64,000 nucleotides of DNA from Bagarius yarrelli (GCA_005784505.1 VCAZ01000182.1:1-64000), one strand, 5' to 3'. Positions 19,422 through 31,930 are shown, counted from the first letter of the stretch. A program made the numbers and translations. Notes: generated by a model from the letters alone, not told the origin.

Positions 19422-22340
19422 GGTCAAGTCACCTTTATTTATATAAAGGTAATATATGGAACCGAACTATATGAACAGACTTTTTAGTTCTAGTAAGAAC
19501 TCTAGCTGCTGCGTATTAGGCGTGCAGAACAACCACCCAATAAAGTGTTACAATAATCTAATCTTGAGGTCATAAATGCATGAACTAAAATTTCTGCATT
19601 TGACCTCGAGAGCATAGGTCGTAATGTAGATACATTTTTAAAGATGATAAAAGGAATTTTTACAAATGCTAGAAATGTGGCTCTCAAAGGAAAGATTACT
19701 GTCAAAAAGCACACCTAAGTTCCTAACTAACGATGAAGGGTTGACAGAGCAGCCATCAGGTGTTAGACAGTGATTTAGATTATTATTAAAGGCAGAGGCT
19801 TTATTGCCGATAATTAACACGTCTGTTTTTTCAGGATTCAGAATTATTTGTCATCCAGTTTTTTTATTTGTCATCCAGTTTTTTATATCAACTTTGCATT
19901 TGAATTAGCAAGTTTTGCCTGGCTGCAAAGAAATATATAGCTGAGTGTCATCAGCATAGCAGTGAAAACTAACACCATGTTTCCTAATAATATCTCCCAG
20001 GGGTAACATGTAAGCTGTAAGAAGTAATGATTCTAGAACTGAGCCTTGCGGCACCGCATACTTTACCTGCGAGCCATATGATACCTCTTTATCCACTGCT
20101 ACAAATGGTCAGATAAGTAAGATTTAAACCATGCTAACACACTTCCACTGATGCCAACAAAGCTTTCTGATCTATTTAAAAGAATGTTCTAGTCGACGGT
20201 GTCAAACGCAGCACTGAGGTCCAACAGCACTAAAAGGGAGAGACAACCATTATCAGCTGATAGCAGCAGGTCATTTGTAACTCAGAGTAGTCTCAGTACT
20301 GTGACAGGATCTAAATCCTGACTGGAAGTCCGCACAGATATTCTAAAAAAAATGTAATTGTGATGATACTACATTTTCTAGTATTTTAGACACAAATGGG
20401 AGGTTTGCGATCGGTCTGTAATAAACTAAATTTTTGGGATCAAATTGTGTTTTTTAAATGAGCGGCTTAATAACAGCCAGTTTAATGTTTTGGGAACGTA
20501 TCCTTATGACAACAATGAATTAATTATATTCAGAAATGGATCTATGACTTCAGGAATTACTTCTTTTAGGAGCTTATAATAATAATAGTGTCTAAAATAC
20601 ATGTTGGTTTAGATGATTTGATAAGTTCTTCCTCTCCTATAGTAATAAATGAGTGGAATTGTTCCTCGAGGGGTCTATAGTACTGATGCAATACTGCGGC
20701 TGTCTGCTGCATGTTCACAATTTTATCTCTAATAGTATCGATCTTAGAATTAAAGTAATTATAAATTCATTACTGCTGTGCTGTAAGGAAATGTCAACAC
20801 CTGTTGATGCTTTACTAGTTAATTTAGCCACTATATTGAATAAATACTTGGGGTTGTGTTTGTTCTTTTCTAGAAGAGCTGAAAAGTAATCAGATCTAGC
20901 AATTTTTAATGCATTTCTGTAGAATAGGCTACTTTCCCGCCATGCAATAAGAAATACCTCCAGTTTAGTTTGCCTCCAGCTGCGCTCTATTTTTCGGCTG
21001 CTCTCTTTAAGGCAATTGTGTGCTCATTATACCACGGTGACAAACTATTTTCCTTTATCTTTCTCAAGCGTAACGGAGTGACTGTATTTAAGGAATTAGA
21101 AAAGACAGTCTCCATATTTTCTAATAAATCACTTTTATTAGAGTTTTTCCTATCCAGCTATTGGATATGCTGGGTTATTAAAATAAATCAGGAAGATTAC
21201 TTACAAAACAGTCTTTTGTGGTAGAATTAATGGTTTTTACATACTTGTAACCAGTTCATCCAAATACCAAATATCATTGCTTTGTTGCAGAATTTCAACA
21301 TCATTAGCATCAATTTCATGTGACAATATTAAATCTACAGTATGATTTTTATTATGAGTAGGACCTTAAACATGTTGTTTAACTCCAGTAGAGTTCAGAA
21401 TTTCTAGAACGCGGATCCCAGAGTTTTCGACTTGATTATTAAAATCAATTAAGACTTTATCTGCTGCAGCACTAATTCTCTTAGAAAATCAATAAAGAAT
21501 CACCAGATTCTTTAATAAAGTCTGTATGGTGTTCTGGTGGCTTGTATACAGTAGCCAGTACAAACATTACAGGTGATTTATTATTAGCATAATTACCATC
21601 ACTTCAAATGTTTCATACCTGAAACCTGCTTTCTGAGAAACACTGAAAATATTTTTATAAAATTGACCTCTTCACCTTTACCTTTTGGACGCGGCTCATG
21701 TTTATAACAGTAATTTTGGGGTGTAGACTTATTTAAAATAACGTAATCATCTGGTTTTAGCCAGGTTTCTGTCAAACAGAGCTAGATTATAACTATTGAT
21801 TATATCATTTACAAAAAGCGATTTTGCAGCAAGGGACCTGATATTTAGTAAACCAAACTTTATTATTTGTTTCTGTGTTGCATGAATGTTTTATTTGTTA
21901 AACATCAATTAAATTGTTTCTATTAAGGACGTTTGTTGTATTTTCTAGTTTCACAGTCTCAGTGTGATATCTCAGTGAAAGAGTCTCTATGTGCTGTGAA
22001 TTAACTGAATTCTGTGCGGCCTGTGAGGTGAGACGGCTAGCAGACAGTTAGTTTAGCCAGTCTGTTTGCTTCCTGACCTGGGCTCAAGTTAGTCAGGTGG
22101 GAACCTAAGACTATGTGCCAAATCTCTAGAAAAAAAAGCAGCACCACGCCAGGAGGGACAAATAGAATCAAGTCAGGTCTGCCCCAAAAACTTTTGTCTA
22201 TTATCTCCAATTGTCTATGTTATTTTATGGGCACCATTTAGACATCCAGCTATTGAGGATGACAATCGGCTATGTATCTCATCACCATGGTCAGCAGAGA
22301 GGGGTCCAGAGCAGATTACCGTGTTTGACATCATACTTGC
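19422..22340 (-). mobile_element. L2-family LINE, long decayed copy with endonuclease domain
   Basis: Most complete L2-type element in the window, read leftward from about 22340. 22340-21900 resembles a 5' UTR without frames. The endonuclease domain begins near 21780 with LCLTETWLKPDDYVILNKST, TETW carrying the conserved acidic residue, and continues with breaks to about 21200. RT follows: the LLVLLDLSAAFDTVD-type region is visible in broken form at about 20200-20240; VKYAVPQGSVLESLLL at about 20030-20080; FHCYADDTQLYISLQPG with an intact YADD at about 19910-19970; LDSNLSFESHISSICKNSFY at about 19640-19690; then LDYCNTLLGGCSARL at about 19510. The 3' end is an AATAAAGGTGACTTGACCTG tail at 19422-19446, different from the other L2 copies, so it is a distinct subfamily. 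Many stops make it inactive. Confidence 0.85.
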
Positions 22341-22344
22341 AAAT

Positions 22345-23165
22345 TCACACACCACTTTAAAATTACTTTGAAGGATCTCTGAAGAAAGTATGCTTGTATA
22401 ATTAAGGCAGAAAATATGTATTTATGTTTAAACTGCTGTATGCTGTAAAAAGGTCTAAAAAGCTACCTAAACTAACTAAAAACATTTATGAAAGTTTGCT
22501 ATGTGTGTGTGTGTGTGTGTGTATGTATGTGTAAGAGTGTGGCACATCTTGGCACTACTGCACATGCAGCTGCTTTTTTGTCACATAACAAAATGCTAGA
22601 AAAAAGTATAGAGAAAAAAAAACAAGGACAATTAAAGAGAGAGATTTTCCTTTTTATGTGAATGCCATAACACTTACAGGCTTTCCTTGTGCTTTGGGAA
22701 AAAGGTGCAAACATAAAACACTTGCACTTGTATGAGCGATAATGTCATGAAAACATTGTTGCTAGGTAACCGGGAAGTCTGGTCAATAATACGCTAACTA
22801 TCACGTATTAATTATTTTGTCTTAGTATGAAATTACATTAAAATGTTAAAGATAAGGATTTATAGACTTGTATAGCATAATACCTCCTCTCTTTTTCAAA
22901 CTTGTACAAGCTCATGTTTTCTATCCAGACTACATTGTAGTTAAAAGTGATCAAAGACTTGAACTGATTTCCTGTCACAGACATACCATAAGTAATAAAA
23001 GGGTCATTTGGCATTTCTGAAGGCACAGAGGTACTGATTTTACATACATGCTGGATACAATTAACTGTCTATATTTCACCACTTAGAAACAATAAGTTTC
23101 CCAGTGATGATCTTGTCTTATAGACAGACACCAAGACAAGACCACAGAATCTTTATTGCAGTAGA
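22345..23165. other. Intronic sequence with a short TG tract
   Basis: Holds (TG)n/(TATG) at 22500-22531. Otherwise nothing recognised. Confidence 0.5.
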
Positions 23166-23167
23166 AA

Positions 23168-23345
23168 ATACATTTACAGCATTCGGTAGATGCCCTTATC
23201 CAGAGCGACTTACATTTATCTTCTATTTATGCAAATGAGCAATTGGGTTTAAGGGCCTTGCTCAGGGGCCCACAGAGGTGGATTGCTGGTGCTGGGAATC
23301 AAACACTGGTCTTTCTGGTATCAGTCCAACACCTGACCCCCCGAC
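23168..23345 (-). repeat. SINE-like interspersed repeat
   Basis: Begins with the inverted LINE-type tail (TTACAGCATTCGGTAGATGC, CCCTTATCCAGAGCGACTTA) and ends in a tRNA-like GCTGGGAATCAAACACTGG box on the plus strand. Related copies are at 28441, 31660, 54975, 57010 and 62490. Confidence 0.7.
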
Positions 23346-23349
23346 TAAA

Positions 23350-23590
23350 CCTGGGTTTTCCCAAGGTTTTCTCTATTTTATCACTGATGGAGTTTTGGTT
23401 TCTTACCACTTTTGCCTCTGACTTGTTTAGTTGGGGACTTTTAATTAACGGATATTAATTAAACTGAACTCACCAGTTTTAGTGAGTGTTTATAGTCTTA
23501 ATAGATAAGATTTTGGAAAGCTGCTTTGACACAATTTTTATAGTTAAAACCCGCTAAAAAGATAAAGCAGACTTTACTTGACTTAATCAC
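23350..23590 (+). mobile_element. L2-type LINE 3' UTR fragment
   Basis: Diverged match to the L2 3' UTR: CCCAAGGTTTTCTC, GATGGAGTTTTGG, TGCCTCTGACTTG, then AAGCTGCTTTGACACAATTT and a tail ending ACTTGACTT. Confidence 0.6.
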
Positions 23591-24095
23591 TCAATAGCGG
23601 CGCTCTCCCACATATTTAGCTATTCTAACTGCGTTTATTTTCATTGTTGGTATCAGTGGCTGGTAATAGACAAGAAATGTACAGTTTTATACCATCATGC
23701 TGATGACTTTTCCTTAATCTTTCAGCCTGAACTGCTGTAGGCAAACAACCCTTACAACATCAAGTACAAGTGATTTAAGAGAAAAGAAACAGGACAAAAC
23801 TTATTTAAATGTTAACATTTCTCTTAGAACTGTCAATGAATTTGCAAGAAAAGGTGCTGTTAGATTACATGTTATAATATAAAAATATAAAATATGATTG
23901 ATTTGATCGATATGAAATCATATCAATCAATCAATTGATATGATTGATATGAAATCTTTCCTGAGTGGTGCCAAAAGTGTTGGCGGTCTAAGTAGTGGTC
24001 ATCTGTACATACAATACCACATATCATGCTTTCCTAAGCGCAATTTAACCATGACAAATTAGCTTGAAAATTGTATCACATGACACATTTCTATA
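23590..24095. other. AT-rich sequence with a small palindromic cluster
   Basis: 23909-23956 holds inverted ATATCAATCA and TGATTGATAT arms around an 11-bp spacer. Otherwise nothing recognised. Confidence 0.5.
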
Positions 24096-24099
24096 AACA

Positions 24100-24690
24100 T
24101 TTGATTACAAGTCTACAGACCTTACAACACCTTTACAAACCACCAAACACCTCAAAACACCGGATCACATCCCTAAACATACTTGCACCCTTTATTAAAT
24201 CTCTACACACCTCATCACAATTTTAGTGAATCACTAAAAACTTGTACAAATCACTGAAAACGTTCACCACACTTCTACAAACCTCTAAAAATCTTGCAAA
24301 GACCTCACTTTAATCAACAATCTCCTACAAACTGCTTAACAAACCCTAAAACACATGTAAGCACACCTTATAATACATTTACACATCCTCAACATATAAA
24401 TACACAACTTACCACACCACAGTATGCACCCTACACATTGGCAAACCTGTACACAACTCAAAAAACCTTAGCATAACACCCCATTATAGGAATATACACC
24501 TCAATAAAATTGTACACAACTTACCACACTTGTATACACATCTATGTATAACATTTCACATGTGTCCAGGTAGATATTTTTAATGCAGATTTAGTGTTAC
24601 AAAAATTTAAAGTCAGTGAATTAAATAGAATTTTTATCCACTTAACACCCTATACAAACCTCTATGCCCCCTACAACAACAGAACAGATG
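24100..24690. repeat. Degenerate A/C-rich short tandem repeat region
   Basis: About 590 bp with very little G on the plus strand. It is made of loosely periodic units of 9 to 13 bp around the theme CTCTACACAAC or CTTACAACACC. Looks like an old, strand-asymmetric minisatellite. The short reading frame through it is compositional. Confidence 0.65.
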
Positions 24691-24699
24691 AATGAAGGT

Positions 24700-25145
24700 C
24701 TGACAATGAACAAAACTCACAGCATTAGCAGTTGGCTGCACTGCATCATACAGCAGGACTGCTACTCATCATTGTGCCTGTTGTAAACCATGAGACATCA
24801 GCATTTAAGCTGCTAGGACAAAGACCTATTTTGACCTATTTATTATATGTCCTTTATTGCTCTGCAATGCCCTTGAAATATATCAAATTCTTAACAAGGC
24901 TGGGGACAGGGTTTACCGCTGAGGCTGCAGCAGCAATTTGGACAAGTTTCAGCAACTGAGTAAGAGTTGGGTGTGGATTGAACAGAATTATGAATGGCTT
25001 TCTCTGCTGGCCAAATAAAAAATATATTTTGTTTTTTGATTATTCAGTAAACATTAGTGTGAAATTGTCCTTTTGATAAAAGATCACATCTGATCTGTAA
25101 CAAGTATTAGTAACAAAATCATCAGTCAAACAAAGGCCTGAAAAG
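24700..25145. other. Intronic sequence, nothing recognised
   Basis: Ordinary composition between the A/C-rich repeat and the Rex1-like LINE. Confidence 0.45.
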
Positions 25146-25147
25146 TT

Positions 25148-27745
25148 TTCAAGGAGCTTTATTGGCATTTCAAACATTTATAACAGATGCAGTACACAGT
25201 GAGATGAAATAAGGTTCCTCCAGGACCCCCTGGTACTACACAAAACATAGAATTTACAAAACAACAAAGAGCCACTAAACAGGATAGACATAAAGTACAT
25301 GTGTGCAACCCAGTGCAGAAACAGACAGTGTAATAAACAATACAAACATTACAAGGACAGTGCAAAAAAAGACAATAAAGGACGGGACAGAACACAATAG
25401 CGCCAACCATATTGTAGATGAGGTAGACACAAAATGCAAATTACAACAGTACTTTACAAATAGCAATGCTGCGGTATCTTTTCCCAGAGGGCAGGAGTGT
25501 GAAGTGAGTGTGAAGAGTGAGTCTGAGGGGTGTGTGGGGTCCTCCACAATGCTGTTAGCTTTGCAGATGTGCAGACGTGTGGTGTAGATGTCCGTTACAG
25601 AGGGAAGAGAGACTCCGATGATCTTCTCAGCTGTTCTCACTGTCCTCTGCTGAGTCTTGCGAACCGAAACGGTGCAGTTCCCAAACCAGGCAGTGATGCA
25701 GCTGCTCAGAATGCTCTCGATGGTCCCTCTGTAGAACATTGTCAGGATGAGAGGTGGAAGGTGGGCTTTCCTCAGTCTTCGGAGGAAGTAGAGGCGCTGC
25801 TGGGCTTTTTTGCTAATAGAGCTGGTGTTGAGTGACCAGGTGAGGTTCTCCGTCATGTGGACACCAAGAAATTCAGTGTCCTTGACGATCTCTACCAAGG
25901 AGCCGTTGATGTTCAGCGGAGAATGGTCGCTCTTTGTTTTCCTGTAGTCAACAACTATCTCCTTAGTCTTATCAACGTTCAGAGACAGGTTATTGGCTCT
26001 ACACCAAGCTGTTAGCTGTTTCACCTCTGTATGCTGACTTGTCGTTCTTTCCGATGAGACCCACCACGGTCGTGTCATCTGCGATCTCGACGATGTGATT
26101 TCAGCTGTGCGGTGGACTCAGCACGCAGCCCTGCGGGGCCCCAGTGCTCAGAGTGGTGGTGCTGGAGATGCTGTTTCCAATCCTGACTGACTGAGGTCTT
26201 TCCGTCAGAAAGTCCAGGATCAAGTTGCAGATGGAGGTGTTCAGTCCCAGCAGGCTCAGCTTCTCGAACAGATGCCGAGGGATGATTGTGTTAAATGCTG
26301 AACTAAAGCCTATGAACAGCATTCGTACGTATGTGTCTTCATTGTCAATGTGTGTGAGGGACAGGTGGAGGGTTGTGGAAATAGCGTCGTCCGTGGAGCG
26401 GTTCGGATGGTATGCAAACTGTAATGGGTCCAGTGGGGGGTAGCAGGGTCTTAATGTGCCTCATGACGAGCCTTTCGAAGGATTTCATCACGATGGGTGT
26501 GAGTGCGACGGGACGGTAGTCATTGAGTCTGGAGACTGCTGACTTTTTTGGCACAGGGATGATGGTAGCAGTTTTCAGGCACGTGGGAACGACAGCGGTG
26601 CACAGGGAAGTGTTGAAGATGTCAGTGAAGACATCTGCTAGTTGTGTTGCACAGTCCCTGAGCACTCTGCCGGGGATGTTGTCTGGTCCAGCAGACTTCC
26701 GTGGGTTAACTTTGCTTAAATTTCTGGTCTTCCTCGCTGCCACGTTGTTTTGCACCTTAAACCGGGCGTAGAATTCATTTAGCGCATCTGGGAGGGAGGG
26801 CATCACTGTTACAAGCAGGTGGAGTTGTCTTGTAGTTGGTGATTGTCTGGATGCCCTGCCACATGTGCCGAGTGTCTCCGCTGTCTTGAAAGTGGCCATG
26901 AATTTTCTTGCCGTACGTGCGCTTTGCCTCTCTGATGGCTTTGGACAGTTTTGCCCTGGCTGTTTTTAGGGCCGACATGTCCTTGGACTTTAGCAGAGCA
27001 TGCACCTCTGTGGTCATCCACGGTTTCTGATTGTAGCGTGTTGTGATGGTTCTGGAGGCAGTCACATCATCAATGCACTTGCCGATATAGCTGACCACTG
27101 ATGTTGTGTACTCCTCCAGGTTAACAGTGTTGCCGTTGGTTGCAGCCTCCCTAAACATCTGCCAGTCAGTGCACTCAAAACAGTCCTGAAGAGCAGAAGA
27201 AGCTCCTGTTGGCTACAGTCTCACCTTCTTTGAAACCGGTTTGGAGCGTCTGACGAGCAGTCTGTATGCTGGCATTAGCATAACAGAGATGTGGTCTGAG
27301 TATCCGAGATGGGGGTGGGGCTCTGCTCGGTACGCGCCGGGGATGTTTGTGTAAACAAGATCCAGCGTGTTTTCCCCTCTCGTCACAAAGTCCAGATGCT
27401 GGTAAAATTTAGGAAGCACTGTTTTGAGATTTGCATGGTTGAAATCTCCGGCGATGATAAACAGTCCGTCGGGGTGTGCATTCTGCAGATAACTAATAGC
27501 CGCGTACAGTACATAAAGCGGCTCCTTAGCATTAGCGCTCGGTGGAATGTACACTCCGATAATGAAAACAGCGGTGAATTCCCATGGTAAATAAAATGGC
27601 CTGCATCTAACAGTCACAAACTCCAATAGCGATGAACAGAAAGTAGAAACGATCACAGAGCTCTCGCACCATTCAGTGTTGATGTAAACACACACGCCAC
27701 CACCGCGAGTCTTACCGCACAAAGTTGCATTTCTGTCTGCCGATT
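25148..27745 (-). mobile_element. Rex1/CR1-like LINE with endonuclease and RT, 5'-truncated
   Basis: Read leftward. The endonuclease domain is at 27722-27213, with CGKTRGGGVCVYINTEWC, the catalytic GDFNHANLKTVL, TLDLVYTNIPGAY and the terminal SDH in YSDHISVML. A linker follows at 27158-26775. The RT domain includes RKSAGPDNIPGRVLRDC and LNDYRPVALTPIVMKSFERL at about 26690-26480, FIGFSSAFNTIIP and GAPQGCVLSP at about 26320-26110. The catalytic box reads IADDTTVV, so the aromatic residue before ADD is lost. The thumb and C-terminal domain are at 26078-25500 with LTAWCRANNLSLNVDKTKEI, KKAQQRLYFLRRLRKAHLPP and ITAWFGNCTVS. The element ends near 25148 with the polyadenylation-like CCAATAAAGCTCCTTG. 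It has several frameshifts and lacks its 5' part, so it is inactive. Clade placement rests on recall of the AQQRLYFLRRL and TAWFGNC motifs. Confidence 0.88.
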
Positions 27746-27884
27746 CTTATCCGATTTATTACCACATACGAATGAGGCCTGAATCCAATCTGAAAATATC
27801 AGAATTTTTCTTTCCTGCCTACACTTTCATGAGTCAAATCCGATCTGTGCCACAGTGTAGGAAAAAATCTGAATTGGGTCATTT

Positions 27885-28440
27885 ACAGCACAGCCCTTCA
27901 GAGGGTGGTGAAAACCGCCCAACAAATCATCGGCACTCAGCTACCCACCCTGGACAACATACACAAAAAACGCTGTCTGCAAAGGGCGAGAGGCATAATC
28001 AAAGATCCCTCTCACCCCAACCCCGGACTGTTCACTCTTCTCCCATCAGGCAGACGCTACCGATGCCTGAGAGGCGCACAAACAGACTGAAAAACAGCTT
28101 CTTTCCTGTGGATGTTTCTGCACTGAACAGCTGATATACAGTATTTTAATTACTACTGCACTGCCACTTCTATACTTTGCACTACCTTATCATTATGCAT
28201 CTTTGCACAATCTATAACTATCTATTGTTACACCTCTATATTCTATCCATATACCTCTGTACATTATTTACCCTAACCCTCTGTAACTATCAACCCCATA
28301 CCCTATTTATTACACTGATATTTATTGTGAATAAGCGACTTATGCACTTCTGGTTTGATGCTAACTGCATTTCATTGGCTCTGTACATGTACCTTGCACA
28401 ATGACAATAAAGTTGAATCTAATCTAATCTAATCTAATCT
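27885..28440 (+). mobile_element. Rex1-like LINE, 3' fragment
   Basis: C-terminal piece KTAQQIIGTQLPTLDNIHKK, ARGIIKDPSHPNPGLFTLLP, SGRRYRCLRGAQTDRLKNSF to a stop after VSALNS near 28130. An AT-rich 3' UTR follows, ending CAATAAAGTTGAATCTAATC with a TCTAA repeat. It is head to head with the element on its left, about 140 bp between the truncation points. Confidence 0.88.
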
Positions 28441-28545
28441 ACAGCGCTTTGGCAGACGCCCTTATCCAGAGCGACTTACATATATCTCATTTATACAACT
28501 GATTAAGAGCCTTGCTCAGGAACCCAGCAGTGGTGCAGTCCAACA
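28441..28545 (-). repeat. SINE-like interspersed repeat fragment
   Basis: ACAGCGCTTTGGCAGACGCC, TTATCCAGAGCGACTTACAT, then AGCCTTGCTCAGGAACCCAG. It abuts the Rex1-like tail directly. Confidence 0.7.
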
Positions 28546-28856
28546 CTGTCTCTAAACCATACACCATATATCATATACCATATATACCACTGCCTCTAAA
28601 CCATACATCATAGCTGTCTCACCACTGTCTCTAAACCATACATCATAGCTGTCTCACCACTGTCTCTAAACCATACATCATAGCTGTCTCTAAACCATAC
28701 ATCATAGCTGTCTCACTACTGCCTCTAAACCATACATCATAGCTGTCTCACCACTGCCTCTAAACTATACATCATAGCTGTCTCACCACTGCCTCTAAAC
28801 CATACATTACATTATAGCTGTCTCTAAACCATACATCATAGCTGTCTCACCACTGT
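28546..28856. repeat. 35-bp minisatellite
   Basis: About eight partly shortened units containing CATAGCTGTCTCACCACTG and TCTCTAAACCATACAT. It starts beside the SINE-like repeat, where GTCTCTAAACCATACACC already appears. Confidence 0.9.
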
Positions 28857-29006
28857 CTTCTACACCTTCCCTCTAATTCTAGCTGATATTCTCCTGTCAC
28901 ACATCACTCCTGACTCTTTTCTCCACCAATTCCAACCTGCCTGTACTCGCTTCTTTACCTCTTCTTCACACTCTCCATTACTCTGGACTGTCGAACCCAA
29001 ATAGTT
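28857..29006 (-). mobile_element. RTE-type LINE fragment
   Basis: Minus strand reads VNYLGSTVQSNGECEEEVKK, RVQAGWNWWRKESGVMCDRR and ISARIRGKVYK, the conserved post-RT region of RTE elements (YLGS, W.K..GV). Confidence 0.8.
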
Positions 29007-30930
29007 GACTAGTGAAAAAAATACAGAATGTCATCCTAAAAATATGAATTAGAGTCATAAACGTGTGTGGAAAGCAGAGTTTATTTTCTGCAATTATCCA
29101 ATATCCAGTGGAAAAATGTTTTGTCAACCAGATTGATGGTGGTGGTTAACATGAAGCTAAACACTTTTTAAGAATTTGTTCTTTTCATTTATTTAAATTT
29201 TTGCTATTTCTAATATTTTCTTAAAAAGCAAACTATAATTTTTACACAAATAGTTTTTGCTCTTTAAGACACCCGGAGTTGTTGTTCACACGCATCTACA
29301 ATTTAACATTTGAAAACACACTTGAGACACTAAAACCGAACAGTTTCCTGACTCAATTTTTATATCAGACTATATTAACTATAGACTATAAAATTATTTA
29401 TTTGATTATACTGATATAATGATTCACCAGTGGACTGGTTGAGGGAATAATGTTGTACATTTAAAAGGTTATAGAACTTGAGTCCAAACCATAAAGATAT
29501 CCAAATAGTGTCATGATTGTTTTTTTTTTTCACCTTAATGTCATTCAATATCCACAAGACTACTAACTTCCAGCTGTTTTTTTCTGTCCTTCTTAAGTCA
29601 TTAAGACATAGAACTGTTATTGAGAACCTGCAACCACTGACTAAAACCTTCTTTCATAGGGTTAATGTGTTGAACTGCTCGTAAGGAGTGAGTCTTAACT
29701 CCCAGCACCACAGAGCGTAAATCAAATGCAAACTCACACATTTTCAAAATCAATGCTTACACCTGCCGGGTGCACACTGCATTATCCAAATTCCCATTTT
29801 CACTCAATCACAGGTTTTGGGAAATTACAGACAAATGCCCAAAATCGGAGGCAAATCAGTGTTCGCTCATGTGAATGACATACACGCAGCATTAGTTACT
29901 GTAGATGCGATCTGAGGGAACGCATGACAGAGAAGTTATAGACAACAATATCAGCAAACCTGGCTTTCATTCCCAACCATTTTCATTCTTTTTTGACTTT
30001 TCACAAGAACTCGGCGAGTTCTGATCTTACGCCTGCATTATTTCCATATCACTTTTTAACGTGAAAAAATCTTTACGCTGGACAACTGATTAAAAACCAA
30101 AAGCCATGATGGCCTGCCCTCAAACACACACTTTGTAAAATGGTATATTCTGACTCTGTAATATTAGCTTAGGAGAAACATCATCCCTGTCTGCATGGCT
30201 CATCACATTCACACAAATTTATGCTGCTTTCTAATGCTAAGATGTTTAGTATTACTCCAGCTCTCATGGGGTCACTTAATGGAACTAACCACTGTAACGG
30301 ATCTCGGTAGGCCATATTTGGAACCTTAAGCTCTGAACTGTTTTTCTATTAAAGCATAAATGTTAAAAAAAACTCTGTTTTACAGCTGTTTTCTGGACAC
30401 AAATTACCCTTATTGACTCAGCTGGACATTATTAGAGTCAATATGCGTCAAGGGCTCCGAGTTCAAGTATCATTGTAGTGGTTTTCTGCCTGCTGTTTCA
30501 GCCTCAACTCAACTATATGAGCTTTCACATGCAAATGGTCAAGTCAAACTTAAGCCTTATTGTGATTCTGCAACGTGTGTGAACACATAGTGGAATAAAA
30601 TGTTTCGCAGGACCACAATGCTACTTACCAAACTAAACATATATGTAAACATAACAAAAGAAGTATAAGAAGTGAGACTATTTGGAGACTAGGTAACAAA
30701 ATTAGAAAACATAAAAAACACTGTCAATCAGAAACCAGATTAGATTTTGTTAAGGGTCCTATTTGTAGTATTAAACATGTAAAGTAGTTCAAATGCTTAT
30801 TTAGAAAATTTCATATGAATAATTAAGTCTGAACTTTACATCATTTACATTCAGCATTTAGCTGATACTTTTAAGCGTTTATATGACTTTAAACATGAAG
30901 ATTTCCTTCTTAGATGAGGATTGCTACCAA
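29007..30930. other. Intron 1 of dclk2, mostly unassigned
   Basis: AT-rich. A weak SINE-like trace (GGTTAATGTGTTGAACTGCT, CTCCCAGCACCAC) lies at 29655-29715. Nothing else recognised. Confidence 0.45.
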
Positions 30931-30934
30931 GCTG

Positions 30935-31035
30935 GGGAAGTGGTGGCTTATGGTTAAGATGTTGTACTACCAACCCAAATATTGTGGGTTCCCAGCTCCA
31001 GCAAGCCACCACTGTTGGGCCCCTGAGCAATGGAA
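30935..31035 (+). repeat. tRNA-like SINE fragment
   Basis: GGTGGCTTATGGTTAAGATG, GTGGGTTCCCAGCTCCAGCA and CCACTGTTGGGCCCCTGAGC match the head and middle of the fish SINE at 36145. Confidence 0.6.
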
Positions 31036-31659
31036 TAACATTAAAAGTCAGAAGTCTTAATATAGTTTAAGAAGTTGATGATTATTGATGCTTTCCTCAA
31101 CTTGACTTACAAGCAAACACTATCAGCAATCTGCTGATACACTATCTGCTTTTTGCATAGAAGCTTTGCATATAGACCTTGAAACATGGTTTGAGTTTCT
31201 TTAAAAATAAACCACTGCCACATTTTTACATAAACTTATTAGACAAAAATACTGACAGAGGAATCTGAGATTAATTATTACTGAACTCTGACTGTACACA
31301 AACACTGCTCACGTCTGCTTAACTTCCATCTGGAGTTAATATCAAGGGTTGACAGACAGAGGCACAATTCAGCACAAACAAAGCATTAATGATTGAGTGT
31401 ATTTGAGTGAGTAAGGAGTGTGTTTATACAAATAATTCTTACAATGAATCAATAGCTGTTCACAAGAACAACAATTATAACACGGAAATATGTCAAATAT
31501 GTAACTGTCAGAATACGCTACCCACACATGTTTGCATGAACAAAATGTTTTCATGTTGGAATATGACACATCTGAAGGCCCGCCCATAATTTTAAGCAAC
31601 CTTGGATTTACACATCCTTTTTTAAGGGGTCTTTCATTTTTATCTGAACCAAAGAGTTT

Positions 31660-31805
31660 TACATTTAACTCTTTTTTTCCAACAGCTGAGCAATTGGGGG
31701 TTGGGGGCCTTAATCAGGGGCCCACAGTTGTGATTGGTGGTGCTGGGACTCGAACCCTGGTCTTTCAGTCCAGCACCTTAACCACTGCACCACCACTCTG
31801 GCCAT
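31660..31805 (-). repeat. SINE-like interspersed repeat
   Basis: Contains GGGGGCCTTAATCAGGGGCC, the B-box-like TGGGACTCGAACCCTGG and CTTAACCACTGCACCACC, i.e. a tRNA-like head on the minus strand. Confidence 0.75.
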
Positions 31806-31927
31806 ACAGTAGGTCTGTAAAATTTCGGAAAGGAATAGGTGATTTAAGGCTGAGATCTAATTGGCTTGTTACTAATTCCCATCGGCAAGCACACACGCCC
31901 ACCATCAATACTGTTTATTTATTTTTT

Positions 31928-31930
<3 letters not shown>

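Noticed and set aside
25303..27590. Several plus-strand frames across the 25-27.7 kb LINE
   Set aside because: Antisense shadows of the Rex1-like ORF.
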